From NCBI GenBank assembly GCA_951230915.1, contig OX579638.1, positions 2,994,696-3,058,695 of the forward strand: a DNA stretch of 64,000 nt. The letters are read 5' to 3'. Below the pieces are notes generated by a model that saw only the letters and a list, made by a program, of their open reading frames with translations, had not been told where the DNA came from and did not search any database. Shown piece by piece: positions 45,310-57,333 of this stretch. Both the position numbers and the translations under genes were made by a program. The stretch comes from Antitrichia curtipendula (taxonomy: Eukaryota > Streptophyta > Bryopsida > Hypnales > Leucodontaceae). Positions within the stretch are counted from its first letter, which is position 1. Every line of letters starts with the position of its first letter.

Positions 45310-46526
45310 GAGGCAGTCCCACGCACAAGAGGTAGTAGCTATGGAGCCGCAGTAGCACAGATTATCAGACTCAAGTGGTAAGCGGTCACACTCATGACAA
45401 CACATGAAGCAAGCCAAGTGTTGAGAGTTCTTCAAAGAAGGTAGTGAGCTCCTCCCCCGCTCCGGTGGTGGAAACATCCAATCCATATTCTCTGTTGGAC
45501 AAGTGACAGGAATACGCTCCACCAACCTATGCACAATCCACAAGTGAGAGATTGGAAGCATCGAAAGGTGAAACAAGGGGCTCACAAGTGAAGACGTCCA
45601 AATGGCCTAGTATGGGGTGCTTGGGGTTGAAGACAGCTCCTGCTAAGTCCCAAGTGGAGGCAAACCCTTTTTCTTATCAACAAGGTTGGCGTAAAGATGA
45701 TTTCCCACCGTTAGGCATGGTGTTCTCGCAACTAGGACGCAAATCTGGGAGTAAAGAAGTGTCCAGCCTACTCAAGCAGATCAAAGTGCCAATCTTGGAG
45801 GGGAAATTTTGGCAAGACAAAAAAGCCGAGCAATCATCCACAAATTTCCCAACAGAATAGTGGACAGGGAATCTGGGAAGCTCAACTTCGCCTTCACTAC
45901 CCCCCCATCAGGATATCCAAAATTTGGGATAAAGTTCCTCTCAATCTAGCCGGTCATCTTTAGAAAAGAAAAGAAAGTCAAGGAATTTTTATTGATCAAT
46001 TCTAGGAAAGGGCCGGTAAGCATCTCTGAACCCTTCAGACTATCCTTCACGGCATCGGAATGTAAGACGAGTTGTATCAAAGCCAAGATCCTCACAGTTA
46101 TGCAAGGCTATACCAACAGTCACCTCAAACGACCACTTTCCTTAGCCAAATGGGAGGCAATCTCATGGTTGTCACGGTGGGACAGGGAAGGGAACACACA
46201 GGAATTGACGGTGCCAACAATGGTGTAGGCTCCGAGGAAAACTAAGAAAGCAAAAGGTACATATCTTGATTGGATTAGAAACCAGTCACTCACCGAGCTT
46301 CATCCTTGGCAAGGCCGGGCGAAGGCCAACGCCTTATTAGAAGCCTAGGCATGAGTGCATTTCTATCAAGAGCTGCAAGAAGATTGGCACCCTGGACTAC
46401 AGGCATCTCCGTGCCCAATTGCCAAAAAATAGCGGACAAAGGGAGAATTGTCCGACCTTCAGCTGGACCGAGTGTCCAGTCCCTTGGTCGCAGAGTGGGA
46501 TTCCTTGCATCTAGACAAATCCTCGT

Positions 46527-49500
46527 AATGGACGTTTCCATTTCCATATCAACCGTAAATATCAAAGGTGCTGGGGTTGGCACCAAAGGTTCATAGAAGC
46601 AGGTCCACATAAGGCATCTTTTTGAGAGAATGGACGACCCCGCTGATATTATACTGTTGCAGGAACACTGGTTAAGTCCAGAGTGCTGCAATAGGAAAAC
46701 GAGAAGTTTATCCTTTTCGGGCGGATCTCGGCTGTAGAATCCGGCGACGCAAGCAAATGGAGAGTTGGCACTGGAATTCTTATTGGCAAGACGCAAGCGG
46801 CCAAAATCTTAACTTCAGAGACTCTGCAGGAAGGTTGAGCCCAGTTCACCACCCTCAAATTTGACTCAGCATTTACATTGACAATCATAAATGTGTACAC
46901 CCCTTGCTCATCTAGGGAGAGGGCAGAATTGTGGCATGATTTGGTGAACACCAATTTGATTGCAGATGCATACATCTTAGCCGGAGATTTCAATATGGTA
47001 GAGATCTTGAAAGATAGACAAGGTTGTTGTTACAATTGCACCATCCCTACCCAAAGAGAAAAGGCAGCATGGTTAAAGTTATTGAATCATTATGGATTAG
47101 AAGACACCTGGTCATCAAAATTTATTCAAAAAACCACGTCTAAGCGGTTCACATGGTCTAACAACTGTTCAAGTGGAGCTTTGAGGAGCACCCGGATAGA
47201 CAGGTTCTATGTTTTTAGCACCCTTATGGCCCAAGGAGGCTTGCTTACCACACACCCTCATACCAAGATATCAGATCATGCACTGGTTCACTTAAGGATT
47301 TTTCCTTCAATCAAGCCAACTCCCCGGAGCACGTATTTTCACATAGACATTCTTGGTAAGCAAAAGGCCAGGGCGTGTCTGAACTCTGAAAAGAGCTTGG
47401 AAGAAAGTTCTAGCCCTGGCAACCTCGGCTCTATGGGCGACTTGGGTTGCAGATGCACAGAAAAGAGTCCTTTAAGAAGCCCAGGCAGTGTACAAACAGC
47501 AGAGAGTTCTCAGATTCCAAAAAGAAAACAGGCCCTTAAGACGTATCAGGGAGGTTGAGACAATTCTTCAGTGCGACCCCTCGGACAAGCGAGCAACCCA
47601 AAAATTGAGTGCAGCTCGCAAAGAGCTGCAGGCCATCACCCTCGATATTCTAGATGCCCAATACCACGCGGTCTTAGCCAAGTGGATGAAGAACGGCGAC
47701 AGGTGCACTAGGGAATTTTTCAAAGTGTACAAAGACTATCAGAAACGTACATGTATTCCTCAACTACAACTGGCCAGGGTCACTTTGATGGAGCAATTCG
47801 ATAAAGCTGCAGCAGTTACAGAGTATTTCAAGGCTCTATACACGGAGGGGTTAGAAGACCAAGACGTTCTAGATGCATGGCGCCATGTCTTATCCAACAT
47901 CCCACAGGACGTCATAGACAGGCATAACCAGAACTTTGCATCCCAAGTCTCACTTGTCGAGCTAAGGGAAGCAATCTGGGAGCTCTCGTCAAGTCACCCA
48001 GGAGGGGATGATGGCATTTCCACGGACTTCTTCAAAAACTGCGTAGACACGGTAGAAGCTAATCTGCTAGAGGCGGTCCGTGAGGTTATGCGTACCGGCA
48101 ACCTTGCGGCGGAACACAACAGGGGGGTGATTGTGCTCATCCCCAAAGGTGGAGATTCGATCTTGATAAAAAAAATTAGGCCCATCTCCCTTCTCTCTTC
48201 ATTCTACAAGCTGATTGCTAAAATTCTCGCAAGACACTTACAAGGAATCCTTCCAGAAATAATCAGACCAAATCAAACCGAGTACGTCCAAGGGCGCAAC
48301 ATCATCGATAATATTTTTCTGGCACAGGAAGCTGTCCACTTCGCTGAGGAATCCAACTAGGACCTATTGTTATTCCTATTAGATTTCAAGAAAGCCTTTG
48401 ACATGATCTCATAGAATTTCATGCAAGACGTTTTGGAAAAACGTGGCTTCCATCCAGAATTTATTAGGGGAGCTATGGCACAAACGCTTCTTCATCGGTT
48501 CTGGTTAATGGATAGGAAGGAGAGCGTTTTAATATCTCTAGATCCGTGAAGCAGGGCTACCCCCTTGCCCCATTCCTTTTCATAGTCGTCTTTGATGCAT
48601 TGGGTTTTATGTTAGATGACTCGCAATATGGAATCTAGGATTTAAGGCTTCCTAACGCCACCCAAGTAAAGGATGCGGAGTTTGCGGATGACGCATCCCT
48701 TTTCCTATTAGGTACCTTTGAAAACCTAGAGGGGGTGCGTTCTGTTATGAGAATTTTTTGTCTTGCATCTGGTTCTAAAATCAATTGGGATAAGACAACA
48801 TCGATTTAGGCCTCGATAAAACCCAAGCCGTTCGAGTGGAGGCAGACCTCGGTCTATGGTAGATCCCGGAAGACACATGCGTATGTTATCTGGGCCCTCT
48901 CATTGAATTCCACCTGCCCAAGGACGCGAACACCCGGCCATTGCTGGACTTTCTGAAGACCAAGCTGCGGGGGTGGGCCGCCAAGACAATTTCGCAAGCA
49001 GGGCGCATTTTGATTAGTAATCAGGTCCTAATGGCGACATGCTGGTACATAGCCTCGTGTTGTGGTCTCTCGGCCACGAATTGCAACCTCATACGGGATC
49101 TCATCACACAATACCTTTGGACAGGTGAAGATGAAGGTCGTTGCGCAGCTTGGGTTAAATGGCGTGCATGTATACTTCCAATTGAACAAGGAGGCCTCGG
49201 GATCATAGGTCCTTTCCTATAGAATCAAGCTTTACTCACTAAACCAGTAGTTTGGAGCCTCACACCCGGAGACGAACCTTGGAAAGTTCTTATGAGGGCC
49301 AAATTCCAGAAAGGGAAACCCCTTGGAGACGCCAAATGGCACAAGTCCCAGGCTTGGCTTTTCTACAGCAAAAGACTTAAAAATGCAAACCACTCACCAC
49401 TGATAAAAGCTTGCCTCAAAGCATTCTTCACCACAAGGAGGATCCTCATGCAAATAATGCCGCAGGAGGCTGGTCAAGTCCTCCGTCAGCCGTTATTCGG

Positions 49501-50511
49501 TAATCCACTCGTTAAGGAGGATGAGGACATACCTTTGGGGATGGGCCTCAACCTTGGATTACATCTCTGGGCCAAAGCGGGCATCACGTCAGTAGAGGGC
49601 CTATGGAATTCTGATAAACAAGACTGGCTCTCAATGACAGACATTCGGCAGTTCCTACCAAAGCAAGGTGCAGTCACAGAGAACAGCAGACACATGCGTC
49701 TCAAGATACTCACACACATCCCGAGGGACCTTCAAGCTTTCCCGATGGGTTCTGGTTTGAAATGGCTAAGCCACCTGGGAAGCAATAAAGTGTTTTTTAG
49801 AAAGAATGTCCAGATGCAGGATCAGATTACCATTAGATTCTCTCATTCCACAAAAACAGGCCCCCTTTTAGAAGATGTTGGAGAATTCTCCCTTCCGGTT
49901 GGCTTATTACATCATGTTAGAGTTGTTAGGTGGGACAACAGATTAAGGTCATTTAGAGATTGCAATCCCATAGATATTGAACGTAGCTCTAATTCTTACT
50001 GGTTGTTTAAGGACGAGGCCACTCAACACCTGGTGTGGGATCCTGGGGAATGGCAATGGGGAAAAATAGGAAATCTTAGAATAGAACCCTTATTTGCCTA
50101 CACCATCAAGCAAGGGTATCAACAGGGGTTACAGGATAAAGGGGAAGAACCCATAGGAGTCGGGATTTGACCCGACATGGCTTCTCCAGCAACCACATTT
50201 TGCATATGTTCAAACTCCTATAGCATAATGCTAGGCTGAGGAAGCAAGCAATGTTGCTTTGGCAAACTCTTAATAAAGGCATTGTCACCGGGGAATGGCT
50301 CTCGTGGTACATCCCCACGGCGGACTTCTCCTGCCCACTATGCCTACATGACATGAAAACTACTACTCACCTTTTTTGGAAATGTGCAGTCACCCGGGAG
50401 TTATGGATTTGTTACAATAGATTTGCTCATCTTCACAATGCTCCTACTATTAATAGTTTCCAGGAGGCTATTCTAGGGATTAATCTCTCCACCACTCTGG
50501 GCACTCTATAG
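46527..50511 (+). pseudogene. LINE pol: endonuclease, reverse transcriptase, zf-RVT (broken)
   Basis: Endonuclease motifs are LLQEHWLSPE (about 46660), AGDFNMVE (46980) and KISDHALVHL (47263). Reverse transcriptase follows: GVIVLIPKGGD and RPISLLSSFYKLIAKILARH (48130-48230), then LLLFLLDFKKAFDM after a stop at 48358, and the catalytic FADD at 48681-48692. The thumb-like part reads LRGWAAKTISQAGRILISNQ (48960). The C-terminal zinc-binding zf-RVT domain reads LLWQTLNKGIVTGEW...CPLC...THLFWKC (50251-50400). Several stops and frameshifts break it (for example the TAGs at 48358 and 48412), so it is not functional. Such proteins nick DNA and copy LINE RNA into the genome. Confidence 0.9.
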
Positions 50512-50895
50512 AAATATGTCTACGTTAACCAACCTTGGGATCTGATGCGTTCATTCTTGGTGTGGCACATTTGATTCGGAAGGTGTAACAAAAAGTAGAG
50601 CACCCTAGAGTTTAGTAGTCGCAAGACACTCAACTCGACCTGGCTTTCAACTATCCACGTGGGTATGTCTACCTGGAGATAGTTTAGCTCAATAGTCAAA
50701 AACAAGGATCTTGTAGCTTTATATCAGAATCAGTTTAACTTAGAATGGCATCCAGTTTTCTGCTTGCAAGGTGATGGAGATTGGCACTTCAATGTGCCTC
50801 CACCCTCTTCTAACTTTGTTGTGTTTTATGTGAAGGAGAGCTTTGCGCTCTCCCGCTCAGCCGCTTTGGCTTTCACAATAAACTTCATCCATCAA

Positions 50896-52034
50896 ATTTT
50901 AGTAATAAACTAATTCAAAATCACTCCATATTTTAGTGTTAGTTTCTTTAATTAATTCTACTTTTTAAGTCTGAAATAAAAACTATTTGTGGTCAAGGAT
51001 GAAAAACTTCGTCCATTTATAGGTTCAAACTTCATCCATCTTAATCTCCTTTTAAAATGACTTAGTCTTTAAGTATAAATTGGTTCTAAAATCTCTAAAA
51101 GATCTCCTAGGTGAATCTAAATTCAAAATATTCTTTGAATGAAATTACTAAATTTCATTCAATTCTACCATCTAAACATCATCCTCTTATAACTTCCTTA
51201 ATTTTTAATTGTTTCTTAAATGTAAGATATTTATGGAAATTTCTAATAATTACCTACAATAATTTAAGTTCTAATCTAAAATCTAAGATTTTGACCTAAT
51301 GGTTAATTTTCAAATTTTTATATTTATTCTAAACTTAGTTTAAAAAAAGTCGAAAGAAAGTGATAAATTTAACATATCTCTCCATCAACATTGTTGTCCT
51401 GGCAAACCACAAGCATGATAATCTTATAATAACCACTGCTCTCCATAAAGCCTAAATAATTAAAAGAATTCTAGTTCTAAAAAGCCCTTTTGGATTGTTT
51501 TTTCCTACAGTTTTAATTCCATACTAATTCCTATAGGAATTGTTAATTTCTAAGTATTTTGGATAAATCCTATGATTTTTGGAAACTATTCCTAATACTC
51601 AAACTATCCTAATAGGTCCTAAATCAAATCAAATCTTTAAAATATGATTTACTAATTGTTTATCAAATTTTCTATTAGTTTAAATTTGATTTTGTCTTCT
51701 TCTATTTGGCTTCTTAGGCCTAAAATAGCAAGACTACCTAAGCCCCTAGCCTAATAGCCCCTAATAGAATCCAATTTAATTACTAACCAACAAATTAGAT
51801 GAATATTAGAAAGAATAAAAGTTTCAAACAAACTTGTAAAGGTCAGCTTCTAATAAATGCAAATATTCTATCAAAATATCTCGCCTTCTAATACTCCAAT
51901 TTCTTCAAGATTCTTCAGTTGTCACCTCAAGTTTTCTTGTTCATTCGGTTGTTGAATTTGGATATTTGAAGTGAGAGGCTTGTATGTTCATTCAATTTTC
52001 AAATTCAAGGTTTAAGTAATAATGACTTAGTATT
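50896..52034. other. Intergenic, AT-rich, nothing recognised
   Basis: TAATTTTAAT-type low-complexity sequence with no domains or inverted repeats. Confidence 0.4.
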
Positions 52035-52038
52035 TTAA

Positions 52039-52500
52039 CCAGCAAAGTCCCAAAGTTCCTACGGGGGACTTTTGGGATTTCGGGTAGGCTTGTGTGATCT
52101 CAATTTTTGACATGATTTTATGAAACCTTTTTTGAAGATAGAAAATTATATTAGCTTTGTGGGAATATAATTTTTATTTCAATCGATGTCTGGGAGCAAA
52201 AGTTATGCCATTCTTAGTCCAAAAAGTAATTCAAAGGGTAGCTCAAAATAAATCACAAAAAATTTAATTTTTTAAAATTTAAAATTTAATTCTCAAATAT
52301 TACATTTTTTTCCTATATTTGAAGCTTTGAATCATTATATTTGGTCTAATGATGAGAAAGTTATGGACAATCTTGTTCTTTGGGCAGTCCAAGACTCCAA
52401 GCATCTTCTTGAATAAAACTTGTTTTCTTCACTTTAAATGCAAAGCTCTTGCAATATCTACATTGTCAAAGTTTTTGTCAAAGTTTTGGGACTTTAGGGG
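52039..52500 (+). mobile_element. Family B TTAA element, internally deleted (462 bp)
   Basis: TTAA lies at 52035-52038 and 52501-52504. The left end is CCAGCAAAGTCCCAAAGTTC and the right end ACTTTAGGGG. The hairpin region is degraded to CTACGGGGGACTTTTGGGA. Left-half blocks (TGGGAATATAATTTTTATTT, TGAAGCTTTGAATCATTATA, TTATGGACAATCTTGTTCTT) are retained and the right-centre half is missing. Confidence 0.8.
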
Positions 52501-52504
52501 TTAA

Positions 52505-53314
52505 TTAGTTTTCAAATTCAACTTTGAATTGATGACTAGTTTTAAAAGAAGGATCAAATTTTGTGCATACCTAAATTTTGAGTTGCGATTATCTTTTGGC
52601 TTGAGTTCCAATCACCTTCTAAGGTGAGAACACCCAATATTGTCCGTGTACCTTTTGGCGCACCTATGAAAGGCAGAGAAAATAAACAATAGAATGCCAC
52701 AAAAATTGTCATTTGAGAATTAATGTGTGAAGAGGGTGTATTGGAGGCTCGATTGGAGGCCATGTATGAGTACTATACAGACATGTTAGAGCCATCATTA
52801 AATTGATTTGATGAAATTGAATGCATATTGAACACAATGAAGTCACTGCCACCATACCATTGAGGGAACTATTTTTTATTTCATAATGTATGAATTGTAC
52901 ACAAGCACATATCAATTTAATAATGCTGAAATGGACGAATTGGGAAGATATCAAGGTTGGTTTCAATAAGGATGGCAGCAACATTTTAATATACCCATGT
53001 ACATAGTAATGACCAGTACATGTCGATCTTAAGGGCCTTTCTTGGACTCAGTTACAAACAAGTTCACTTCTTTCTCAATTCAATTCCTTAGAGACAAAGT
53101 TTGCTTGTTGCATCTCTTCACTGTAAGTAGGGAATTTCAGTGATTTGTACTACAAATGCTCTTCAAGAATGACTAGTGAAGGTCATTTTTGCATGTGAAT
53201 TTTTCAACTTGGCTTGAAGAGGAACTTAGTGGGACGAGTTCATTTCTTTTGAGTGTTTGAAGTTTTTCAATTTAAAATATTTCTTTTGGTTGTGAGTGAC
53301 TTGCAACTCAAGAC
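52505..53314. other. 5' region of the pogo-like pseudogene or intergenic
   Basis: No coding signal on either strand that I can support. It could be the leader of the transposase pseudogene that follows. Confidence 0.3.
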
Positions 53315-55880
53315 ATGGTAATTGAAGATAGAAATTTTCAAAGGTTTCGGTATGGATTAGAATATGAGAAAGAGACATCAGATGAATTAGAGGACAATAG
53401 TCATGGTAGTAGTGACGATGAACTTGGAGATGCAACTACTCTTTGTTTTTCTAAGCAGACGAGCTCCCAAACACCTAGGCAATCCAAAGATGGAAGACCC
53501 AAGCATACAAGTCACAACTTGCACCCCGTTGGAGGACCAACCTATGAAAAACAAGATGCATTTTCAATAGAGAAGGGAACCCAGCAGCATTCAAATACAA
53601 TGAAAGGAAAGGGCAAAAACAACACATCAACAAGGAAGCACAACAAAAGTGGTTCAAACCTGGTTCTCAACAATGTTGATGGTCCATCCAAAAGCCAAAG
53701 TACATTTACTAGTCTTTGTGGGACTCACATGAATCCCACCCAAAATGATGTTCAATTTCATGAGAGAAGAAATCAACAGCCCTATACACGCACCACATAC
53801 TAGCTGCATTCATAGTATTCACTCCACTTGAAGATGTAAGTTATGCATATGAAGAACAAGGTACCAACCATGGAATTCTCTAGAAGAAAGGAGGATGCTC
53901 AAGGAAGAACACAAAAGCTAAGAAAAATGGAGCATGGATCAATTAATAACTACATGCAGCACTGCAAGCAATAGAGAATATTATAAAGACGAAGAGAGCA
54001 TCGACAATTTTTAGAATACCTCACACGTCTCTTTAAGACCATGTGTACTGCTATACTCAAAGTCGTAAGCGTGGAGCTTCAATTGTTTTGTCCAAAAAAG
54101 AGGAAAAATAACTAGTGAAGTGGTGATTCAAGTTGGTTGATTCAGGGCACCCTATTACTATGTTTAACCTGAGCATCAAGGTTGGAGATATCACTAAAAA
54201 CGTGTACTCCATGGGATGAGAAAGGCATACTAAGTAGAGGATGGGTTAGGTGGTTTAGGCAAAGGCACCCATAATTATTTCTAAGAGTATCACAACCACT
54301 TGAAGCAATACGAGCAAGAGGATTTTGTCTAGAGAACGTGGCATCATTCTATGGGAATTTGAAGACACTTATCAATATACATCACTATCCTCCAAGTCGC
54401 ATTTGGAATTGTGATGAAACAAGCTGCCAAGTAGGGAGGAATGGAGGAGCCAAAGTTGTTGTCCGTACAAATACTAGGTGCATTCACTCCATTACTCCTG
54501 ATGAGAGAGTGGTGCTCTACATTAGTATGTATCACTAGTAGAAAAACAAGCTATGAATGATTGTCCTAAATGACAAAAAACTGTCTACAATAACTCATTT
54601 ATAATTTCTAGTCATTTAAGATAGTCATTGATAGCTTATTTACTACTAGTGTATAAACATTGAAAGAATATACATTCCCAATTTATGCATCTTCAAAGGC
54701 AAACAATTTGGAGAGAATTTTGTTGACAAATGTGAAAAAGGTGTAGCCAAAGCAATGCAACCTAAAGCATGGATGACCTCTACTATTTTCTATGCTTGAT
54801 TAGCACATTTCAAAAAATAAATTGAAGAAAGAAGAGGAGGTATATCACCTGAGATGCGCCATCTTCTAATCCTAGATGGCCATAACTCTCATATGACATT
54901 GAATGTGGTCCTAGAAGCTCATAAGATGGGCTTGGATACAATCACCCTCCCTTCTTACACAAGCTACGCATTTCAACTATTAGATGCTTGCATATTTAAA
55001 CCTTTCAAAAATGCATTTAGAGCATATTGTGATTGGTAGGCTCAACACAATCAACAAAATAAGGGTGCCAACAAGAGAGTGTTGACACAATGGATTTCTT
55101 TAGGGCTTCAAAAAGCCCTTATTGAAGCGAATATATTAAAAAAGATTTCAATGCACAGGGCTTGTACCTTTTGATGAACATGTAGTTGATGATAAGATGA
55201 CTCATCACTCATCATAGTTGTTTCTACAAGAAAATCCAATTGAACAAGAACAAATGAGCAAAGACACTTCTCTCAAATATTTGAAGAAGGAATGCTATAA
55301 AAGGTGCAAGAGAACATAGTCCACTATTACATTCAGCCAGATGCTATGGAAATAGATGAAGAAAGTGAAAATAGGCCTTTGGCATTTCAGATAGATGAAA
55401 ACAATCCCAATCCTCCTATCATCCAATTTATGAGCCTGCCACAAGTGAAGACAATTAGACAAAAACAAAAAGGTCAATAAACACATTTTGATTGGGCAAA
55501 GATAATCATTCTCAGTGCAGAGGAGTTTGAGAAGAGAGCACTAGAAAGTGACATGCCAAATGAGGACAAAAAAAAGGATAAGTAGAAAAAACAAAAGAGC
55601 ATGAAAAGAGAAAACCAAGCTAGCTACAAGACTTACTTTCTATGATTGAGGATGGTGAAGGATCCACACAAACCATGCTTGATGTTCCACTTGCCCTAAG
55701 TTTAATGCATAAATCAAATTCTAGCAACATAGGAGGCACTCATCCAAGGATGCCATGGTTGCTGCCCACCAGTTGGAGTTATCCCACCTGTATTTGGTCA
55801 ACCTCCCTTCAACACACACACTCTAAGCTATGATGCCTACCAAGCCTTCTTTGGAGCAACGGGTCACCTTCCGCCTGCAG
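53315..55880 (+). pseudogene. Broken pogo/CENP-B-like transposase (Tc1/mariner superfamily)
   Basis: The N-terminal 162 codons (53315-53803) are open, hydrophilic and Ser/Asn-rich, with no domain recognised. A degraded helix-turn-helix region follows (FRIPHTSL near 54010; a CENP-B-type segment ending GWVRWFRQRHP near 54270). The DDE_1 catalytic domain is recognisable: RIWNCDETSCQVGRNGGAKV (54400), LLILDGHNSHMTLNVV (54860) and LPSYTSYAFQLLDACIFKPF (54950). The third aspartate lies in LLDAC. Stops occur at several points, and a 119-bp CACTA MITE (54533-54651) splits the catalytic domain. The C-terminal stretch near 55765-55875 (VGVIPPVFGQPPFNTHTLSY) is still open. No inverted terminal repeats or TA duplication could be placed. 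Confidence 0.85.
54533..54651. mobile_element. CACTA-type MITE (119 bp) with TAT target duplication
   Basis: Starts CACTAGTAGAAAAACAAGCT and ends with the inverted AGCTTATTTACTACTAGTG. A 3-bp duplication TAT lies at 54530-54532 and 54652-54654. Terminal repeats run about 28 bases with a few mismatches. It is inserted into the transposase pseudogene, so it arrived after, or caused, that gene's inactivation. Confidence 0.9.
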
Positions 55881-57030
55881 TAAGTACATCTCTAGTCCTG
55901 CATACATCTCACATGGTTTCTATAGCATCAAACCTAGGTTGTAGTTCTGGACTTATAATTTATAGAGATTTTTCAACCCTTACAAATAATCTTTTTCCTT
56001 AGAAGCCCAACACAATCAATGTCTGCATCCAACAATTAGCATTTGAAAATATAGCTATCCACATTTTTCCTCATGTGATCCAAAATAAAACATATTACAT
56101 CCTTGTAAAGTTTTGAATAGAATATAAGTCCAAGCATGACCTACATATGGTTTGTAAAAAACATTTTTTGTATTGTACAGTTACATTGTTTTGTATTATC
56201 TTTCTTTCTTCTTCTTGAATATATGCAAGCTTAGAAAATGAAGCAAATTCTTTAAAAGTAAAAGCTAGAATTAAAAAAATTGTTTGTATTACAAAAAATC
56301 CAATGCCAAAATAAAAATCCTACTTCAGCAAACACCCACATGTTAGCATCCAGAGTAACCTTTGTAATGAGCTCTTTAAACTCCGCACTACAAGTGACTT
56401 CTTTCACCTGAGCACTATACATCAAAGTACAAATTTATACAAAAGGCCAAAATATAGATCTACATGATGTTCACCCTGACCTCTTCACCATAACATCACT
56501 TCTTCTTTTTTCTTTGTTCATACTAGAACATCTAAACAATTGGATGGACATAATTCTAAACTGATGTTGTATTCGCACTATGAGATTTTAATGTGACGAG
56601 AAGTTGTATAAGGAGTTACAGTAATGTGAAAAGAGTTCTTCAACTTGTGAGATCCAGTAACATGTCCCTGATAATCATCAAATGCATTGAAGAGTGCAAT
56701 ACATCAACACAACTCCTTAAATTATGAGGTTAGTATCGCTATCGGGTAGAGAAGCCTTGCCTTGGAACAACATGGGGCTTCTACCTACAACTAGACGTGG
56801 CTCAAAAAATGAAGGATTTCATAATTACACAACTCATAAACATAATGATAAAACTCCATACAATACCATTTAGGTCAACATAATATCACATGCTCATACA
56901 CCACCCATAAGATGTTACATAGTCCCAAAATATCTCACATGTTTGTAGAAAAATAGAAGAAGTTGAATATAAACCGCATAGACTCCCTTTGAAGAAGTAG
57001 CCGCTACAAAAATGAGTGCCACAACCACTC
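55881..57030. other. Intergenic, nothing recognised
   Basis: AT-rich with no coding signal. It grades into the degenerate repeat at 57.0 kb. Confidence 0.35.
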
Positions 57031-57333
57031 CACAACTCCAAAATAGGCATGTGATATCCCTTTGAAAAGCTGACACAAAAAATCTACACATTCTCTAAGT
57101 CTAACTCAAAACTAAAATATTGTCCGACTTTTATAGCCGGTCAAAGTTCACTCTTTCCAACTCAAAGGCAATTCATCCCTGCTCTTGTCACAAGCCTATA
57201 ACTTTCACATGCCAACTTTAAACTGGTAGTGTAATACTTCTATAGAAAAATAGCACAATAATCTATACACCCTCCAATTTTCAATCCAAAAGATGATATT
57301 TTAAGACTTTTATAATTGTTCAAAGTTCTCTTG
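57031..57333. repeat. Degenerate ~180-bp repeat, left part
   Basis: Two units, anchored at GTGATATCCCTTTGAAAAGC (57051) and GTAATACTTCTATAGAAAAA (57231), 180 bp apart. Each continues through an 'AATCTACAC' block to 'GACTTTTATA' and 'GGTCAAAGTTC'. The second unit is cut off at 57333 by the TG...CA element. Confidence 0.65.

Larger units (their letters stand above)
43165..50879 (+). mobile_element. Decayed L1-type LINE (about 7.7 kb)
   Basis: A non-LTR retrotransposon in plus orientation with a 5' leader, ORF1 with a CCHC knuckle, and a pol region of APE endonuclease, reverse transcriptase and zf-RVT. A candidate 16-bp target duplication, AAACTTtATCCATCAA at 43149-43164 and AAACTTcATCCATCAA at 50880-50895 (one mismatch), brackets it. 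I do not see a clear poly(A) tail, and similar AACTTCATCCATC strings occur at 51.03 kb, so the duplication is tentative. Confidence 0.8.
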
